From NCBI RefSeq assembly GCF_003312875.1, contig NZ_CP015163.1, forward strand, positions 7,006,001 through 7,070,000: a DNA stretch of 64,000 nucleotides. The letters are read 5' to 3'. This document shows, in pieces, positions 1-7,897 of this stretch. Both the position numbers and the translations under genes were made by a program. This DNA comes from Amycolatopsis albispora (GTDB lineage: Bacteria > Actinomycetota > Actinomycetes > Mycobacteriales > Pseudonocardiaceae). The notes beneath the pieces are model-generated. The model ran no database searches. It saw only the letters and a program-made list of their open reading frames with translations, and was not told the origin of the DNA. Positions within the stretch are counted from its first letter, which is position 1; the number at the start of each line of letters is the position of its first letter.

Positions 1-7
1 TTACGCG

Positions 8-850
8 GTGCCGCCGCGTGCCCCGCGCCGCCGGGGCAGCCCGGTGCGCCGGTCCGCGCCGCCGAAGCGCGAGGAGCACACCGAGCAGATCCCGGTGGTG
101 CCGGACGAGCCGGACAACGGCCCGCCCAGCGGGTACAACAGCGGTTATGCGAGCGGGTACGCCAGCGGTTACCAGAGCGGGTTCGCCCCGCGCCCGCCGC
201 AGGAGCCGCCGTTCGAGCCCGAGCCGGAGCCCGACGAGCCGCCCGCCGGGCTGTCCGGCTGGCGCCAGCGCCGCGAGCAGGCGCGCCTGGAGGACACCCA
301 GGCCGCGATGGCGCCGGTGGACGACGACCCGCTCGACGACGGCCCGCCCGGTGACCCGTACGCCGGCGGGCAGTACGCCTCCGGCCGGTTCAGCACCGGC
401 GACTTCGAAGCCGTGCAGCGGCCGGTCGCCGGGGAACTCGGCGGTCCCGCGTACGCCGACGACTACGACGACCCGCGCCACGCACCCGGCTACGACGACC
501 GCTTCGACGCCGAACTCGAGCCCGACGAGCTGGACGACTCCTACGACGGCGTCGCCGGGGTCGACGAGCTGCCCGAGGAAGAGGCGTCACCGGGCAAGCA
601 GTGGCTGGCGATGGCGGCCCAGCTGACGCTGGGCGTGATCGGCGGCGCCGGGGTCTGGCTGGGCTTCAACTGGCTGTGGGGCAGGCTGCCCGCCGCCGCG
701 CTGATCGCCGCGCTGGTGGTGATCGTCGCGCTGGTCTGGATCGTGCGGAAGATCCGGCGGGCCGACGACATGCAGACCACCGTGCTCGCCGTGCTGGTCG
801 GCCTGGTGGTCACGGTGTCACCCGCCGCACTGCTCCTACTGTCCAAGTAG
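8..850 (+). CDS. Conserved membrane protein with long disordered acidic N-terminus (Rv0497-like; 5' end uncertain)
   Basis: Residues 1 to about 195 are rich in Pro, Asp, Glu and Gly, with a short Tyr-Gly repeat (YNSGY, YASGY, YQSGF type, residues about 45-60), and look disordered. Residues about 198-280 hold three hydrophobic segments separated by a basic KIRR loop, so the protein should be anchored in the membrane with a long soluble tail. The frame is open to the left edge of the window, so the real start may lie outside; the GTG used is only the first available. It directly precedes a TIM-barrel gene, as Rv0497 precedes Rv0498 in mycobacteria. Function unknown. Confidence 0.7.
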   Translation: MPPRAPRRRGSPVRRSAPPKREEHTEQIPVVPDEPDNGPPSGYNSGYASGYASGYQSGFAPRPPQEPPFEPEPEPDEPPAGLSGWRQRREQARLEDTQAAMAPVDDDPLDDGPPGDPYAGGQYASGRFSTGDFEAVQRPVAGELGGPAYADDYDDPRHAPGYDDRFDAELEPDELDDSYDGVAGVDELPEEEASPGKQWLAMAAQLTLGVIGGAGVWLGFNWLWGRLPAAALIAALVVIVALVWIVRKIRRADDMQTTVLAVLVGLVVTVSPAALLLLSK

Positions 851-862
851 GACCATTCCGGC

Positions 863-1654
863 GTGACGATTCCCATCGGCCTGTCCACCGCATCGGTGTG
901 GCCGCTGAAGGCGGGCGCCGCCTTCGAGCTGGCCGCCGACCTCGGCTACGACGGGGTCGAGGTGATGGTCTGGGCGGATTCGGTCAGCCAGGACGTCGGC
1001 GCGCTGAAGAAGCTGTCGAAGCGCACCGGCATGCCGGTGCTGTCGGTGCACTCGCCGTCGCTGCTGATCACGCAGCGCGTGTGGTCGCCCGATCCGGTGG
1101 TCCGGCTGCGCCGCAGCGTGGAGGCCGCCCAGGAGCTGGGCGCGCGGACGGTGGTGGTGCACCCGCCGTTCCGCTGGCAGCGCCGCTACGGCGACGGCTT
1201 CGCCGACCTGGTCGCCGAGCTGGAGGACACCAGCGGCGTGGCGGTCGCGGTGGAGAACATGTTCAAGGTCCGGCCGCCGGGCGGGAACCGGGACGCGCGG
1301 GTGTCGGCGTTCCGGCCGTCGATCGACCCGACCGACGTGGGTTACCGCAACTACACGCTCGACCTGTCGCACACCGCGGCCGCGCGAATGGACCCGATCG
1401 CGCTGGCCGGCCGCATGGGACCGGGGCTGACGCACCTGCACCTGGCCGACGGCACCGGCGTGCCGAAGGACGAGCACCTGGTGCCCGGCCGCGGTGGCCA
1501 GCCGTGCGCGGAGGTGCTCGAACTGCTGCGCGGCAGCGGGTTCGACGGGCAGGTGGTGCTGGAGGTCAACACGCGGCGGGCCGGTGAGCGGGCGCGCCGG
1601 GTCAAGGATCTGGCCGAGGCGCTGCTGTACGCGCGTTTGCACCTCGGGCAGTAA
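863..1654 (+). CDS. Sugar phosphate isomerase/epimerase family TIM-barrel protein
   Basis: The 263-residue protein has the xylose-isomerase-like (AP endonuclease 2) TIM-barrel pattern: an early LGYDGVEVMVWAD strand, SVHSPS, VVVHPPF, VAVENMF and a late LDLSHTA segment with acidic and His residues suited to metal binding. Substrate is not evident. GTG 863 lies 12 bases after the previous stop, suggesting co-transcription with the membrane protein upstream. The pair matches Rv0497-Rv0498 order in M. tuberculosis. Family call is firm, precise reaction unknown. Confidence 0.8.
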   Translation: MTIPIGLSTASVWPLKAGAAFELAADLGYDGVEVMVWADSVSQDVGALKKLSKRTGMPVLSVHSPSLLITQRVWSPDPVVRLRRSVEAAQELGARTVVVHPPFRWQRRYGDGFADLVAELEDTSGVAVAVENMFKVRPPGGNRDARVSAFRPSIDPTDVGYRNYTLDLSHTAAARMDPIALAGRMGPGLTHLHLADGTGVPKDEHLVPGRGGQPCAEVLELLRGSGFDGQVVLEVNTRRAGERARRVKDLAEALLYARLHLGQ

Positions 1655-1733
1655 CCTACCAAGATCATCTTTACCGGCGGGCAGGCCGCCGGGTGACTCG
1701 GTTTCGGCCGACCGAACACGTAAGGTTTCCGGC

Positions 1734-2654
1734 GTGAACCTCGTGCGCTCGACGATACTCGCCGCGGCAGGCAGCAACCGCCTGCGGCGGCTGGTCTCCA
1801 CCGCACCGGGCACGCGGTCGGTGGTCGAGCGCTTCGTCGCCGGGGAGAGCTGCGCGCGGGCGGTCGAGGTGGTGCGCGGGCTGGCCGCCGACGGGCTCAA
1901 CACCACCCTGGACTACCTCGGCGAGGACACCACCGACGTCGAGCAGGCCGAGCACACCGTGCGGACCTACCTGAACCTGCTGGACCAGTTGCACGGCGAG
2001 GGGCTGGCACCGCACGCGGAGGTGAGCGTCAAGCTGTCGGCCATCGGGCAGAAGCTCTCCGGGCGGCTGAGCGTGGACAACGCCTACCGGATCTGCGCGG
2101 CGGCCGAGCAGTGCGGCACCACGGTCACCTTCGACATGGAGGACCACACCACCACCGACGCCACCCTGGCCACGGTCGCGGAGCTGCGCCGCACCTGGCC
2201 GTGGGCGGGGGCGGTGCTGCAGTCGTACCTGCGCCGGACCGAGGCCGACGCGCTGGCGCTCGCCGGTTCCCGCGTCCGGTTGTGCAAGGGGGCCTACGCC
2301 GAACCGGAGTCGGTGGCCTTCGGCACCGCGCACGAGGTGGACCTGAGCTACGTGCGGTCGGCGAACGCGCTGCTCGCCGGGGACGGGTACCCGATGTTCG
2401 CCACCCACGACCCGCGGCTGGTGGACATCCTCGGGGAGCGGGCGCGCTGGTACGGGCGCAAGCAGGGCAGCTACGAGTTCCAGATGTTGTACGGGATCCG
2501 GCCGGACGAGCAGCGCCGGCTGGCCGGGGAGGGGGAGACCGTGCGGGTGTACGTCCCGTTCGGGGAGCAGTGGTACGGCTACCTGATGCGGCGCCTCGCC
2601 GAGCGCCCGGCGAACCTCGGCTTTTTCCTGCGCGCGCTGGCCAGCCGTTCGTGA
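1734..2654 (+). CDS. Proline dehydrogenase (monofunctional, FAD-dependent)
   Basis: Oxidises L-proline to pyrroline-5-carboxylate, passing electrons to FAD and then to the respiratory chain. The 306-residue protein shows the PRODH barrel: SVKLSAIGQ, VTFDMEDHTTTD, LQSYLRRTEADA, RLCKGAYAEP, ATHDPRL and, near the C-terminus, EFQMLYGIR and VRVYVPFG-QWYGYLMRRLAERPAN, which are family hallmarks of substrate and FAD binding. GTG 1734 gives a family-like N-terminus; the frame stays open further upstream but that part is unlike the family. No P5C dehydrogenase is nearby. The stop overlaps the next start by four bases (GTGA). Confidence 0.9.
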   Translation: MNLVRSTILAAAGSNRLRRLVSTAPGTRSVVERFVAGESCARAVEVVRGLAADGLNTTLDYLGEDTTDVEQAEHTVRTYLNLLDQLHGEGLAPHAEVSVKLSAIGQKLSGRLSVDNAYRICAAAEQCGTTVTFDMEDHTTTDATLATVAELRRTWPWAGAVLQSYLRRTEADALALAGSRVRLCKGAYAEPESVAFGTAHEVDLSYVRSANALLAGDGYPMFATHDPRLVDILGERARWYGRKQGSYEFQMLYGIRPDEQRRLAGEGETVRVYVPFGEQWYGYLMRRLAERPANLGFFLRALASRS

Positions 2655-3472
2655 GCGCAGCGGAAGAGGCCGTGCCGTTCGGTGCGGCGATCTCGGTCCG
2701 CTCGCTGGGCGACGGCACGTTCACCGCCGATCTGCGGCCGGAGTGGTCGATCGGCGCGCATCCGCACGGCGGTTTCCTGCTGGCGCTGCTGGCCAGGTCG
2801 GCGCAGGCGGCGCTGGCCGAACGCGGTGAGCCGCAGGCGGAACCGCTGGTGGTCTCGACGGAGTTCCTGCACCCGCCGGCGATCGGGCCGGTGCTGCTGC
2901 GCACCGAGCTGCACAAGCTCGGCCGCCGCGCCACGGTGGTCGGGGTGCGGCTGGAGCAGCGCGGGCGCAGTTGTGTCGAGGCACGGGTGACCACCGGGCG
3001 GCTGCCCACGCGGCGTCCGGAGTGGACGGACGTGCCGCCGGTGCCGGCCGAGCCGCCGCCGGGCGCGATCCAGATCGGGGCGAACACCGCCGAAGGCGCG
3101 TTCAACCTGGCGAAGGCCTGCGACGTCCGGCTCGACCCGTCGACCGTCGGCTACCTGGCCGGGCGGACCGCGGACGCGCCGCGGATCCGGCTGTGGGTGC
3201 GGCCGCGCACCGGGCAGCCGGACGCGTACTTCGCGCTGCTGGCCGGGGACGTGAACCCGCCGGTGGTGTTCAACGTGGGCCGGATGGGCTGGGCGCCGAC
3301 CGTCCAGCTGACCGCGCTGATCCGGTGCCGCCCCGCGCCCGGCTGGCTCCGCGTGCAGGTCGACTGCCGGGCCATCCACGAATCCTGGTTCGACTCGGAC
3401 GCCACCGTGATCGACTCGGCGGGCCGCCTGATCTGCCAGGCCCGCCAGCTCGCCCTGGCCCCCGGCCCCTGA
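2651..3472 (+). CDS. Acyl-CoA thioesterase-like protein (double hotdog fold)
   Basis: The 273-residue protein begins after a short leader with WSIGAHPHGGFLLALLARS, the hotdog helix signature, followed by the VVSTEFLHPPAIGPVLLRTELHKLGRRATVV strands; the second half repeats a hotdog-like pattern (VVFNVGRMGWAPTVQLTALIRC, WLRVQVDCRAIHESWFDSDATVID). This is the TesB-like tandem-hotdog (4HBT_3) layout for hydrolysis of acyl-CoA esters. The start overlaps the proline dehydrogenase stop, so the two are translationally coupled although no metabolic link is obvious. Substrate chain length cannot be read. Confidence 0.75.
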   Translation: MSAAEEAVPFGAAISVRSLGDGTFTADLRPEWSIGAHPHGGFLLALLARSAQAALAERGEPQAEPLVVSTEFLHPPAIGPVLLRTELHKLGRRATVVGVRLEQRGRSCVEARVTTGRLPTRRPEWTDVPPVPAEPPPGAIQIGANTAEGAFNLAKACDVRLDPSTVGYLAGRTADAPRIRLWVRPRTGQPDAYFALLAGDVNPPVVFNVGRMGWAPTVQLTALIRCRPAPGWLRVQVDCRAIHESWFDSDATVIDSAGRLICQARQLALAPGP

Positions 3473-3525
3473 CCCGCTGCCCCCGCCGCCCGGCGGTCGC
3501 AGGGGCGCCGGTGATAATCGACGGC

Positions 3526-4332
3526 ATGGCTGTCATCGCGGTGCTCGGAGCGGGAAAGATCGGCGAGGCCCTCCTGTCGGGGCTGCTGCACGGCGGGCGC
3601 AAGCCCGGCGAGCTGCTGTTCACCGAGCGGTACCCGGAGCGCGCCGAGGAGCTGACCCGCCGCTACGGCGTCCGCGGTGTCGACGTGCCCGAGGCCGCGA
3701 AGCTGGCCGACGTGCTGATCGTCGCGGTCAAGCCCCAGGACATCGAGCCGCTGCTCGACGAGCTGGGCCCGCTGCTGCGCCCCGAGACCCTGGTCGTCTC
3801 GCTCTGCGCCGGGCTGCCGACCGCGCTGTACGAACGCCGCCTGGCCGAGGGCACGCCCGTCGTCCGGGTGATGCCGAACACCCCGATGGTGGTCGGTGCG
3901 GCGATGAGCGCGATTTCACCCGGCCGGTACGCCACGCCCGAGCATCTCGCCCTGGTCGAGGAGCTGCTGGCCTGCGTCGGCAGCGTGGTCCGCGTGCCCG
4001 AATCGCAGCAGGACGCGGTCACCGCGTTGTCCGGCTCCGGTCCGGCCTACTTCTTCTTCCTGGTCGAGGCCATGATCGACGCGGGCATCCTGCTCGGCCT
4101 GCCCCGCAACATCGCCGAGAAGCTGATCGTGCAGTCGGCGGTCGGCGCGGCGAAGATGCTCGCGGAGACCGGCGAGCACCCGGTCACGCTGCGTGAGGCC
4201 GTCACCTCGCCGGCGGGCACCACGATCAACGCGATCCGCGAACTGGAGAACCACGGGGTGCGCGCGGCGCTGCTCGCGGCCATCGAAGCGGCCCGTGACC
4301 GGTCGGTCGAATTGGGCAAGGCGCACGACTGA
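3526..4332 (+). CDS. proC: Pyrroline-5-carboxylate reductase
   Basis: Last step of proline synthesis: NAD(P)H reduction of pyrroline-5-carboxylate. The 268-residue protein opens with a Rossmann motif (VLGAGKIGEALLSGLL), contains VVRVMPNTPMVVGAAMSA and LSGSGPAYFFFLVEAM, and ends with the family block EAVTSPAGTTINAIRELENHGVRAALLAAIEAA. ATG 3526 is preferred over an in-frame GTG at 3511 because the Rossmann strand then starts at residue 3 as in homologues. It follows proline dehydrogenase and the thioesterase and precedes a small HTH gene, as in M. tuberculosis Rv0500-Rv0500A. Confidence 0.95.
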   Translation: MAVIAVLGAGKIGEALLSGLLHGGRKPGELLFTERYPERAEELTRRYGVRGVDVPEAAKLADVLIVAVKPQDIEPLLDELGPLLRPETLVVSLCAGLPTALYERRLAEGTPVVRVMPNTPMVVGAAMSAISPGRYATPEHLALVEELLACVGSVVRVPESQQDAVTALSGSGPAYFFFLVEAMIDAGILLGLPRNIAEKLIVQSAVGAAKMLAETGEHPVTLREAVTSPAGTTINAIRELENHGVRAALLAAIEAARDRSVELGKAHD

Positions 4333-4342
4333 CCGCCCCCCG

Positions 4343-4375
4343 TTCGCCCAGGTGGCTGGCCAGCAAACGGGCGAA
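4343..4375 (+). terminator. Possible hairpin after proC
   Basis: Seven-base arms TTCGCCC (4343-4349) and GGGCGAA (4369-4375) enclose a 10-base self-complementary stretch. It lies 11 bases after the proC stop and has no T tract, as is common in actinobacteria. A weak call. Confidence 0.35.
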
Positions 4376-4528
4376 TGTTGGCGATATCGGGCCTGGTTGG
4401 GGCCATTTCCGGTGACAGGCGTCGCATTAGTCTCACCTGTCCCGCTACCCTCGCTAGAAGCACGTGCGTGTCGGTACCGCCGGTGGGGAAGCCGAGCGGC
4501 GCGACACGTGTCGAAGGACGCGGTGACT

Positions 4529-4747
4529 ATGCCGACGAAGAAGAAACAAGAGGACCTGACACCACCACGTCAGGTCCAGTTCCTGACAGTTGCCGAGGTG
4601 GCCACGCTGATGCGGGTCTCCAAGATGACCGTCTACCGGCTCGTGCACTCGGGCGAACTCCCGGCCGTGAGAGTCGGGAAATCGTTCCGGGTGCCGGAGA
4701 AGGCGGTGCACGAATACCTGGACAGCGCCTACTACGACGTGGGATGA
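4529..4747 (+). CDS. Small excisionase/BldC-type helix-turn-helix DNA-binding protein (Rv0500A-like)
   Basis: The 72-residue protein has a basic N-terminus (MPTKKK), then FLTVAEVATLMRVSKMTVYRLVHSGELPAVRVGKSFRVPEKAVHEYL, a MerR/excisionase-type winged helix (HTH_17). It is a single DNA-binding domain with no effector domain, so it probably acts as a small architectural or regulatory protein. Its position between proC and the bS22 gene is conserved with mycobacteria. It is a distant relative of the BldC copy encoded at 37280-37492. ATG 4529 is chosen because the upstream frame is not family-like. Targets unknown. Confidence 0.88.
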   Translation: MPTKKKQEDLTPPRQVQFLTVAEVATLMRVSKMTVYRLVHSGELPAVRVGKSFRVPEKAVHEYLDSAYYDVG

Positions 4748-4865
4748 GACCTCCCCCGCCGACCGGTGGCCGCCCGGCCACCGGTAACCTAGTAGGCCGC
4801 TCGTCCGGTAGCGCCGCAGATCGCGCCTGGCCGGGTGATCACTGACGAGAGGTTAAGGAGCACCT

Positions 4866-4967
4866 GTGGGCTCGGTCATCAAGAAGCGCCGCAAGCGCAT
4901 GTCCAAGAAGAAGCACCGCAAGCTGTTGCGCCGCACGCGGATGCAGCGTCGCAAGCAGGGCAAGTGA
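4866..4967 (+). CDS. Small ribosomal subunit protein bS22 (33 aa)
   Basis: A 33-codon gene starting GTG, with an AAGGAG-type ribosome binding site just upstream (4855-4860). The product is almost all Lys and Arg ([18 protein letters not shown] then [14 protein letters not shown]), the AURKAIP1/COX24 motif of the actinobacterial ribosomal protein bS22, annotated as Rv0500B in M. tuberculosis. It lies after the small HTH gene exactly as in that genome. In mycobacterial ribosome structures this protein sits near the decoding region of 16S rRNA. A strong hairpin follows it. Confidence 0.93.
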   Translation: MGSVIKKRRKRMSKKKHRKLLRRTRMQRRKQGK

Positions 4968-4997
4968 GCGGCGAACCACAGGTTCCACCTGCTGTGT

Positions 4998-5027
4998 GAA
5001 GCATCGCGAAGCACCACGAAGCAACAC
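4998..5027. repeat. Three tandem decamers
   Basis: Three head-to-tail copies of GAAGCANNRC-like 10-mers (GAAGCATCGC, GAAGCACCAC, GAAGCAACAC) follow the bS22 stop. Purpose unknown; the ten-base period equals about one helical turn. Confidence 0.5.
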
Positions 5028-5033
5028 AGCGAA

Positions 5034-5062
5034 CGGCCCGTCCGGCTCAGCCGGGCGGGCCG
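5034..5062 (+). terminator. Terminator hairpin after bS22
   Basis: Thirteen-base arms CGGCCCGTCCGGC and GCCGGGCGGGCCG pair fully (one G-T pair) around a TCA loop. There is no T tract. The rest of the 306-base gap before the epimerase gene (5063-5273) shows no further structure or gene that I can support. Confidence 0.7.
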
Positions 5063-5273
5063 CCGCCATTAGTGTGGTCCGTCCCCGAAACCGGTTGAGC
5101 CGCGTTAACAGCAGGTAAGACGGTCTTCCGGCCAGCCCGTCGCGGGGTAACATCGCGGGTGCGCCAGCGCGATACGGTCTTGCGTAACCAGCCGCGCACT
5201 GAGTGACAGCGTCCGGAGTTGCGGCTGTCCCGCCCGAGAGATCGATGTCCGCACAATCCCGCCAGGGGGCCGA

Positions 5274-6323
5274 ATGCCGTCCAGAATCGTGCTCGTCACC
5301 GGAGTCGGCGGTGAGCTCGGCGGGCGCCTGCTCGCCCGGCTCGGCTGCCACCCCGACTTCGAGCGCGTGATCGGCGTCGACACCACCGCACCGGCGAAGT
5401 CCGTGCTGCAGCGCATGGGCAAGGCCGAGTTCGTGCGCGCCGACATCCGCAACCCGCTGATCGCCAAGGTCATCAGCACCGCGCAGGTGGACACCGTGGT
5501 GCACGCCTCCACCACCTGCCACCCGGCCGCCCCCGGCCGCCGGTCGGCGATCAAGGAGGTGAACGTGATCGGCACCATGCGCCTGCTCGCCGCGTGCCAG
5601 CGGTCACCGCAGGTGCGCAAGCTGGTGGTGAAGTCCACCGCCGCGGTGTACGGCGCGAGTTCCCGGTCACAGGCGGTGTTCACCGAGGATTCCGAGCTCA
5701 TTCCCACCTCGACCAGCGGTTACGCCAAGGACGCGGTGGAGATGGAGGGCTACGTGCGCGGGCTGTCGCGCCGCCGCCCGGACATCATCGTCACCATGGC
5801 GCGGTTCACCAACCTGATCGGTCCCGAGGTGGACACCGTGCTCTCGCGGTACTTCTCGCTGCCGGTGGTGCCGACCGTGTTCGGCTACGACGCGCGGATG
5901 CAGCTGCTGCACTCCTCGGACGCACTGGCCGTGCTGGAGCAGGCCACGCTCGAGGACAAGCCGGGCGTGTTCAACGTGGGCAGCGAAGGGGTGCTGACGC
6001 TGTCGCAGGCGATCCGGCGGGCCGGCCGGGTCGAGCTGCCGATGCCGCGCGGGGTGGTGCCGTCGGTCGGCAAGGTGCTGCGCGGGGCCAAGCTGGTGGA
6101 CTTCTCCGCCGATCAGGTGCGGTTGCTCAATTTCGGCCGGGTGGTGGACACCACCAAGCTGAAGCAGGAATTCGGGTACACCCCGCGATGGACCACGCGG
6201 GAAGCTTTCGACGACTACGTACAGGGTCGCGGGCTGCGGCCGGTGCTCGACGGCCCGCGGCTGGCCAAGCTCGCCGGGAAGGTGGCCGTCGCCGCCGCCA
6301 CCGGTCAGGCCGGCGGGCGATGA
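5274..6323 (+). CDS. NAD-dependent epimerase/dehydratase family protein (extended SDR, Rv0501-like)
   Basis: The 349-residue protein starts with a Rossmann motif IVLVTGVGGELGGRLLARL and follows the nucleotide-sugar epimerase pattern: VIGVDT, FVRADIRN, DTVVHAST, EVNVIGTMRLL, VVKSTAAVYG, MARFTNLIG and LHSSDALAVLEQA. The usual catalytic YxxxK is not evident; the corresponding region reads TSGYAKDAVEMEGY, where the residue four after Tyr is Ala. This may be normal for the subfamily (M. tuberculosis galE2, Rv0501, has the same place in the order), so epimerase activity should not be assumed. Translationally coupled to the acyltransferase downstream (ATGA overlap). Confidence 0.8.
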   Translation: MPSRIVLVTGVGGELGGRLLARLGCHPDFERVIGVDTTAPAKSVLQRMGKAEFVRADIRNPLIAKVISTAQVDTVVHASTTCHPAAPGRRSAIKEVNVIGTMRLLAACQRSPQVRKLVVKSTAAVYGASSRSQAVFTEDSELIPTSTSGYAKDAVEMEGYVRGLSRRRPDIIVTMARFTNLIGPEVDTVLSRYFSLPVVPTVFGYDARMQLLHSSDALAVLEQATLEDKPGVFNVGSEGVLTLSQAIRRAGRVELPMPRGVVPSVGKVLRGAKLVDFSADQVRLLNFGRVVDTTKLKQEFGYTPRWTTREAFDDYVQGRGLRPVLDGPRLAKLAGKVAVAAATGQAGGR

Positions 6324-7387
6324 GCCGCGCGGACGGGGTCAGGGACAGAAGGGAAGGCAGGGCGCAGGAAGTGACCACGAGCACGAGCGCGCAGGTGATT
6401 CCGCTGCACGGACCGGGTCGCGAGAAGGCCCCCGAGCCGACGGCCGCCAGGCCGGAAGGCGCCGCGGAGGAAGCGACCCGGCTCGCCGACGCTCCGGTTT
6501 TCCCGTTCCCGAAGGCGCCGGCCCCGGCGGTCGCGGCTGACGAGGCCGAGCTACCGGACGCGCTGGTCACCCTGCTCAAGTTCGTGCGCAACCGGCTCAC
6601 CGGCGACTACACGGTGGACGAGTTCGGCTTCGACGTGGAGCTGACCGACGCGCTGCTGATGCCGCCGTTCCGCGCGCTGTACGAGAAGTGGTTCCGGGTC
6701 AGCACGCACGGTGTGCACAACCTGCCGGTCGAGGGCGGGGCGCTGCTGGTCAGCAACCACTCGGGCACCATTCCGCTGGACGCGGTGATGACCGCGGTCG
6801 CGGTGCACGACGAGCACCCGGAGCACCGGCACCTGCGCGGGCTGGGTGCCGACCTGGTGTTCCGCATGCCGCTGGTGGGTTCGCTGGCGCGCAAGTCGGG
6901 GCAGACGCTGGCCTGCAACCCGGACGCGGAGCGGCTGCTGCGTGCCGGTGAGCTGGTCGGGGTGTGGCCGGAGGGCTTCAAGGGCATCGGGAAGCCGTTC
7001 TCGTCGCGGTACAAGCTGCAACGCTTCGGCCGCGGCGGCTTCGTCTCGGCGGCGATGCGGGCCGGGGTGCCGATCATCCCGTGCTCGGTGGTCGGTGCCG
7101 AGGAGATCTATCCGAAGATCGGCGACATCAAGCCGCTGGCGCGGCTGCTGGGGCTGCCGTACTTCCCGGTGACGCCGTTCTTCCCGCTGCTGGGGCCGCT
7201 GGGCGCGATCCCGCTGCCGACGAAGTGGCACATCGAGTTCGGCGAGCCGATCCGCACCGACCAGTTCGGCCCGGACGCCGAGGACGATCCGATGCTGGTG
7301 TTCAACCTGACCGACCAGGTGCGCGAGTCGATCCAGCACACCCTGTACCGCCGCCTCTCGCAACGCCGCAGCATCTTCCGGGACTGA
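6320..7387 (+). CDS. PlsC-like lysophospholipid acyltransferase (Rv0502-like)
   Basis: A 1-acylglycerol-3-phosphate acyltransferase family protein of up to 355 residues. The first ~90 residues are low-complexity Pro/Ala/Glu; the acyltransferase domain follows, with ALLVSNHSGTIPLDAVM (the His block, here a spaced H-x6-D variant), GADLVFRMPLVGSLARKSG, GVWPEGFKGIGK (the EG block) and IIPCSVVGAEEIYP. ATG 6320 overlaps the epimerase stop; an in-frame GTG at 6371 with an AGGAA site is an equally good start and would trim the disordered tail. The coupling with the epimerase suggests a shared role in envelope lipid or glycolipid making, which is inference. Confidence 0.8.
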   Translation: MSRADGVRDRREGRAQEVTTSTSAQVIPLHGPGREKAPEPTAARPEGAAEEATRLADAPVFPFPKAPAPAVAADEAELPDALVTLLKFVRNRLTGDYTVDEFGFDVELTDALLMPPFRALYEKWFRVSTHGVHNLPVEGGALLVSNHSGTIPLDAVMTAVAVHDEHPEHRHLRGLGADLVFRMPLVGSLARKSGQTLACNPDAERLLRAGELVGVWPEGFKGIGKPFSSRYKLQRFGRGGFVSAAMRAGVPIIPCSVVGAEEIYPKIGDIKPLARLLGLPYFPVTPFFPLLGPLGAIPLPTKWHIEFGEPIRTDQFGPDAEDDPMLVFNLTDQVRESIQHTLYRRLSQRRSIFRD

Positions 7388-7516
7388 CTTCTTCGCGGGC
7401 TGCGCGCCTGAAGATCGACGGCGTGGACCACGTGTCCCGGTGCTGGTGACGCCGCCTGCCACCGGTACCGCGCTCGCCTGCCGCAACCAGCACGCTCGTC
7501 TCGAGCGCCTATCTCG

Positions 7517-7554
7517 TATATGTACTTGCGTGTATATGTGTCGCGGTATATAGT
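7517..7554 (+). promoter_or_regulatory. Promoter and likely operator of the arsR gene (leaderless transcript)
   Basis: TTGCGT (7526-7531), 17 bases, then TATAGT (7549-7554) form a good -35/-10 pair; the start point would fall next to GTG 7562, so the mRNA is probably leaderless. The promoter is unusually AT-rich and contains a repeated TATATGT...GCG element at 7517-7530 and 7533-7546, then TATATA at 7547-7552: a plausible binding site for the regulator encoded just downstream. Confidence 0.6.
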
Positions 7555-7561
7555 CACTGGT

Positions 7562-7894
7562 GTGGCCAGCAAGGTGCAACAGCGGATGACAGCGATCTCG
7601 GAGCCGAACCGGTTCCGGATCGTCGAACTGCTCAAGGGTGGCCCCCGGTCGGTGGGCGCCATCGTGGACGCGCTCGGCCTCGGGCAGCCGCAGGTGTCGC
7701 GGCATCTGCGGCTGCTCGCCGAGGCGGGCGTGGTCGACGTGACCAAGCAGGCGCAGCAGCGCATCTACCACCTGCGCCCCGAAGCGATGCGTGAGCTGAG
7801 CGACTGGGTGGCGGGCTTCGCCGGACTGTGGACGGCGCGGATGGACCGCCTGGGCGCCTTCCTCAACGAGACAGCGGACCAAGAGGGGGATTGA
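7562..7894 (+). CDS. ArsR/SmtB-family winged-helix transcriptional regulator
   Basis: The 110-residue protein has ISEPNRFRIVELLKGGPRSVGAIVDALGLGQPQVSRHLRLLAEAGVVDVTKQAQQRIYHLRPEA, a typical ArsR winged helix. No CxC metal-binding motif is visible, so it is of the non-metal class often paired with SRPBCC (AHSA1) genes. GTG 7562 is chosen over an upstream ATG at 7520, which lies inside the promoter. The next gene starts four bases after its stop, so the two are one operon, probably autoregulated through the AT-rich repeats in the promoter. Confidence 0.88.
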   Translation: MASKVQQRMTAISEPNRFRIVELLKGGPRSVGAIVDALGLGQPQVSRHLRLLAEAGVVDVTKQAQQRIYHLRPEAMRELSDWVAGFAGLWTARMDRLGAFLNETADQEGD

Positions 7895-7897
7895 CCA

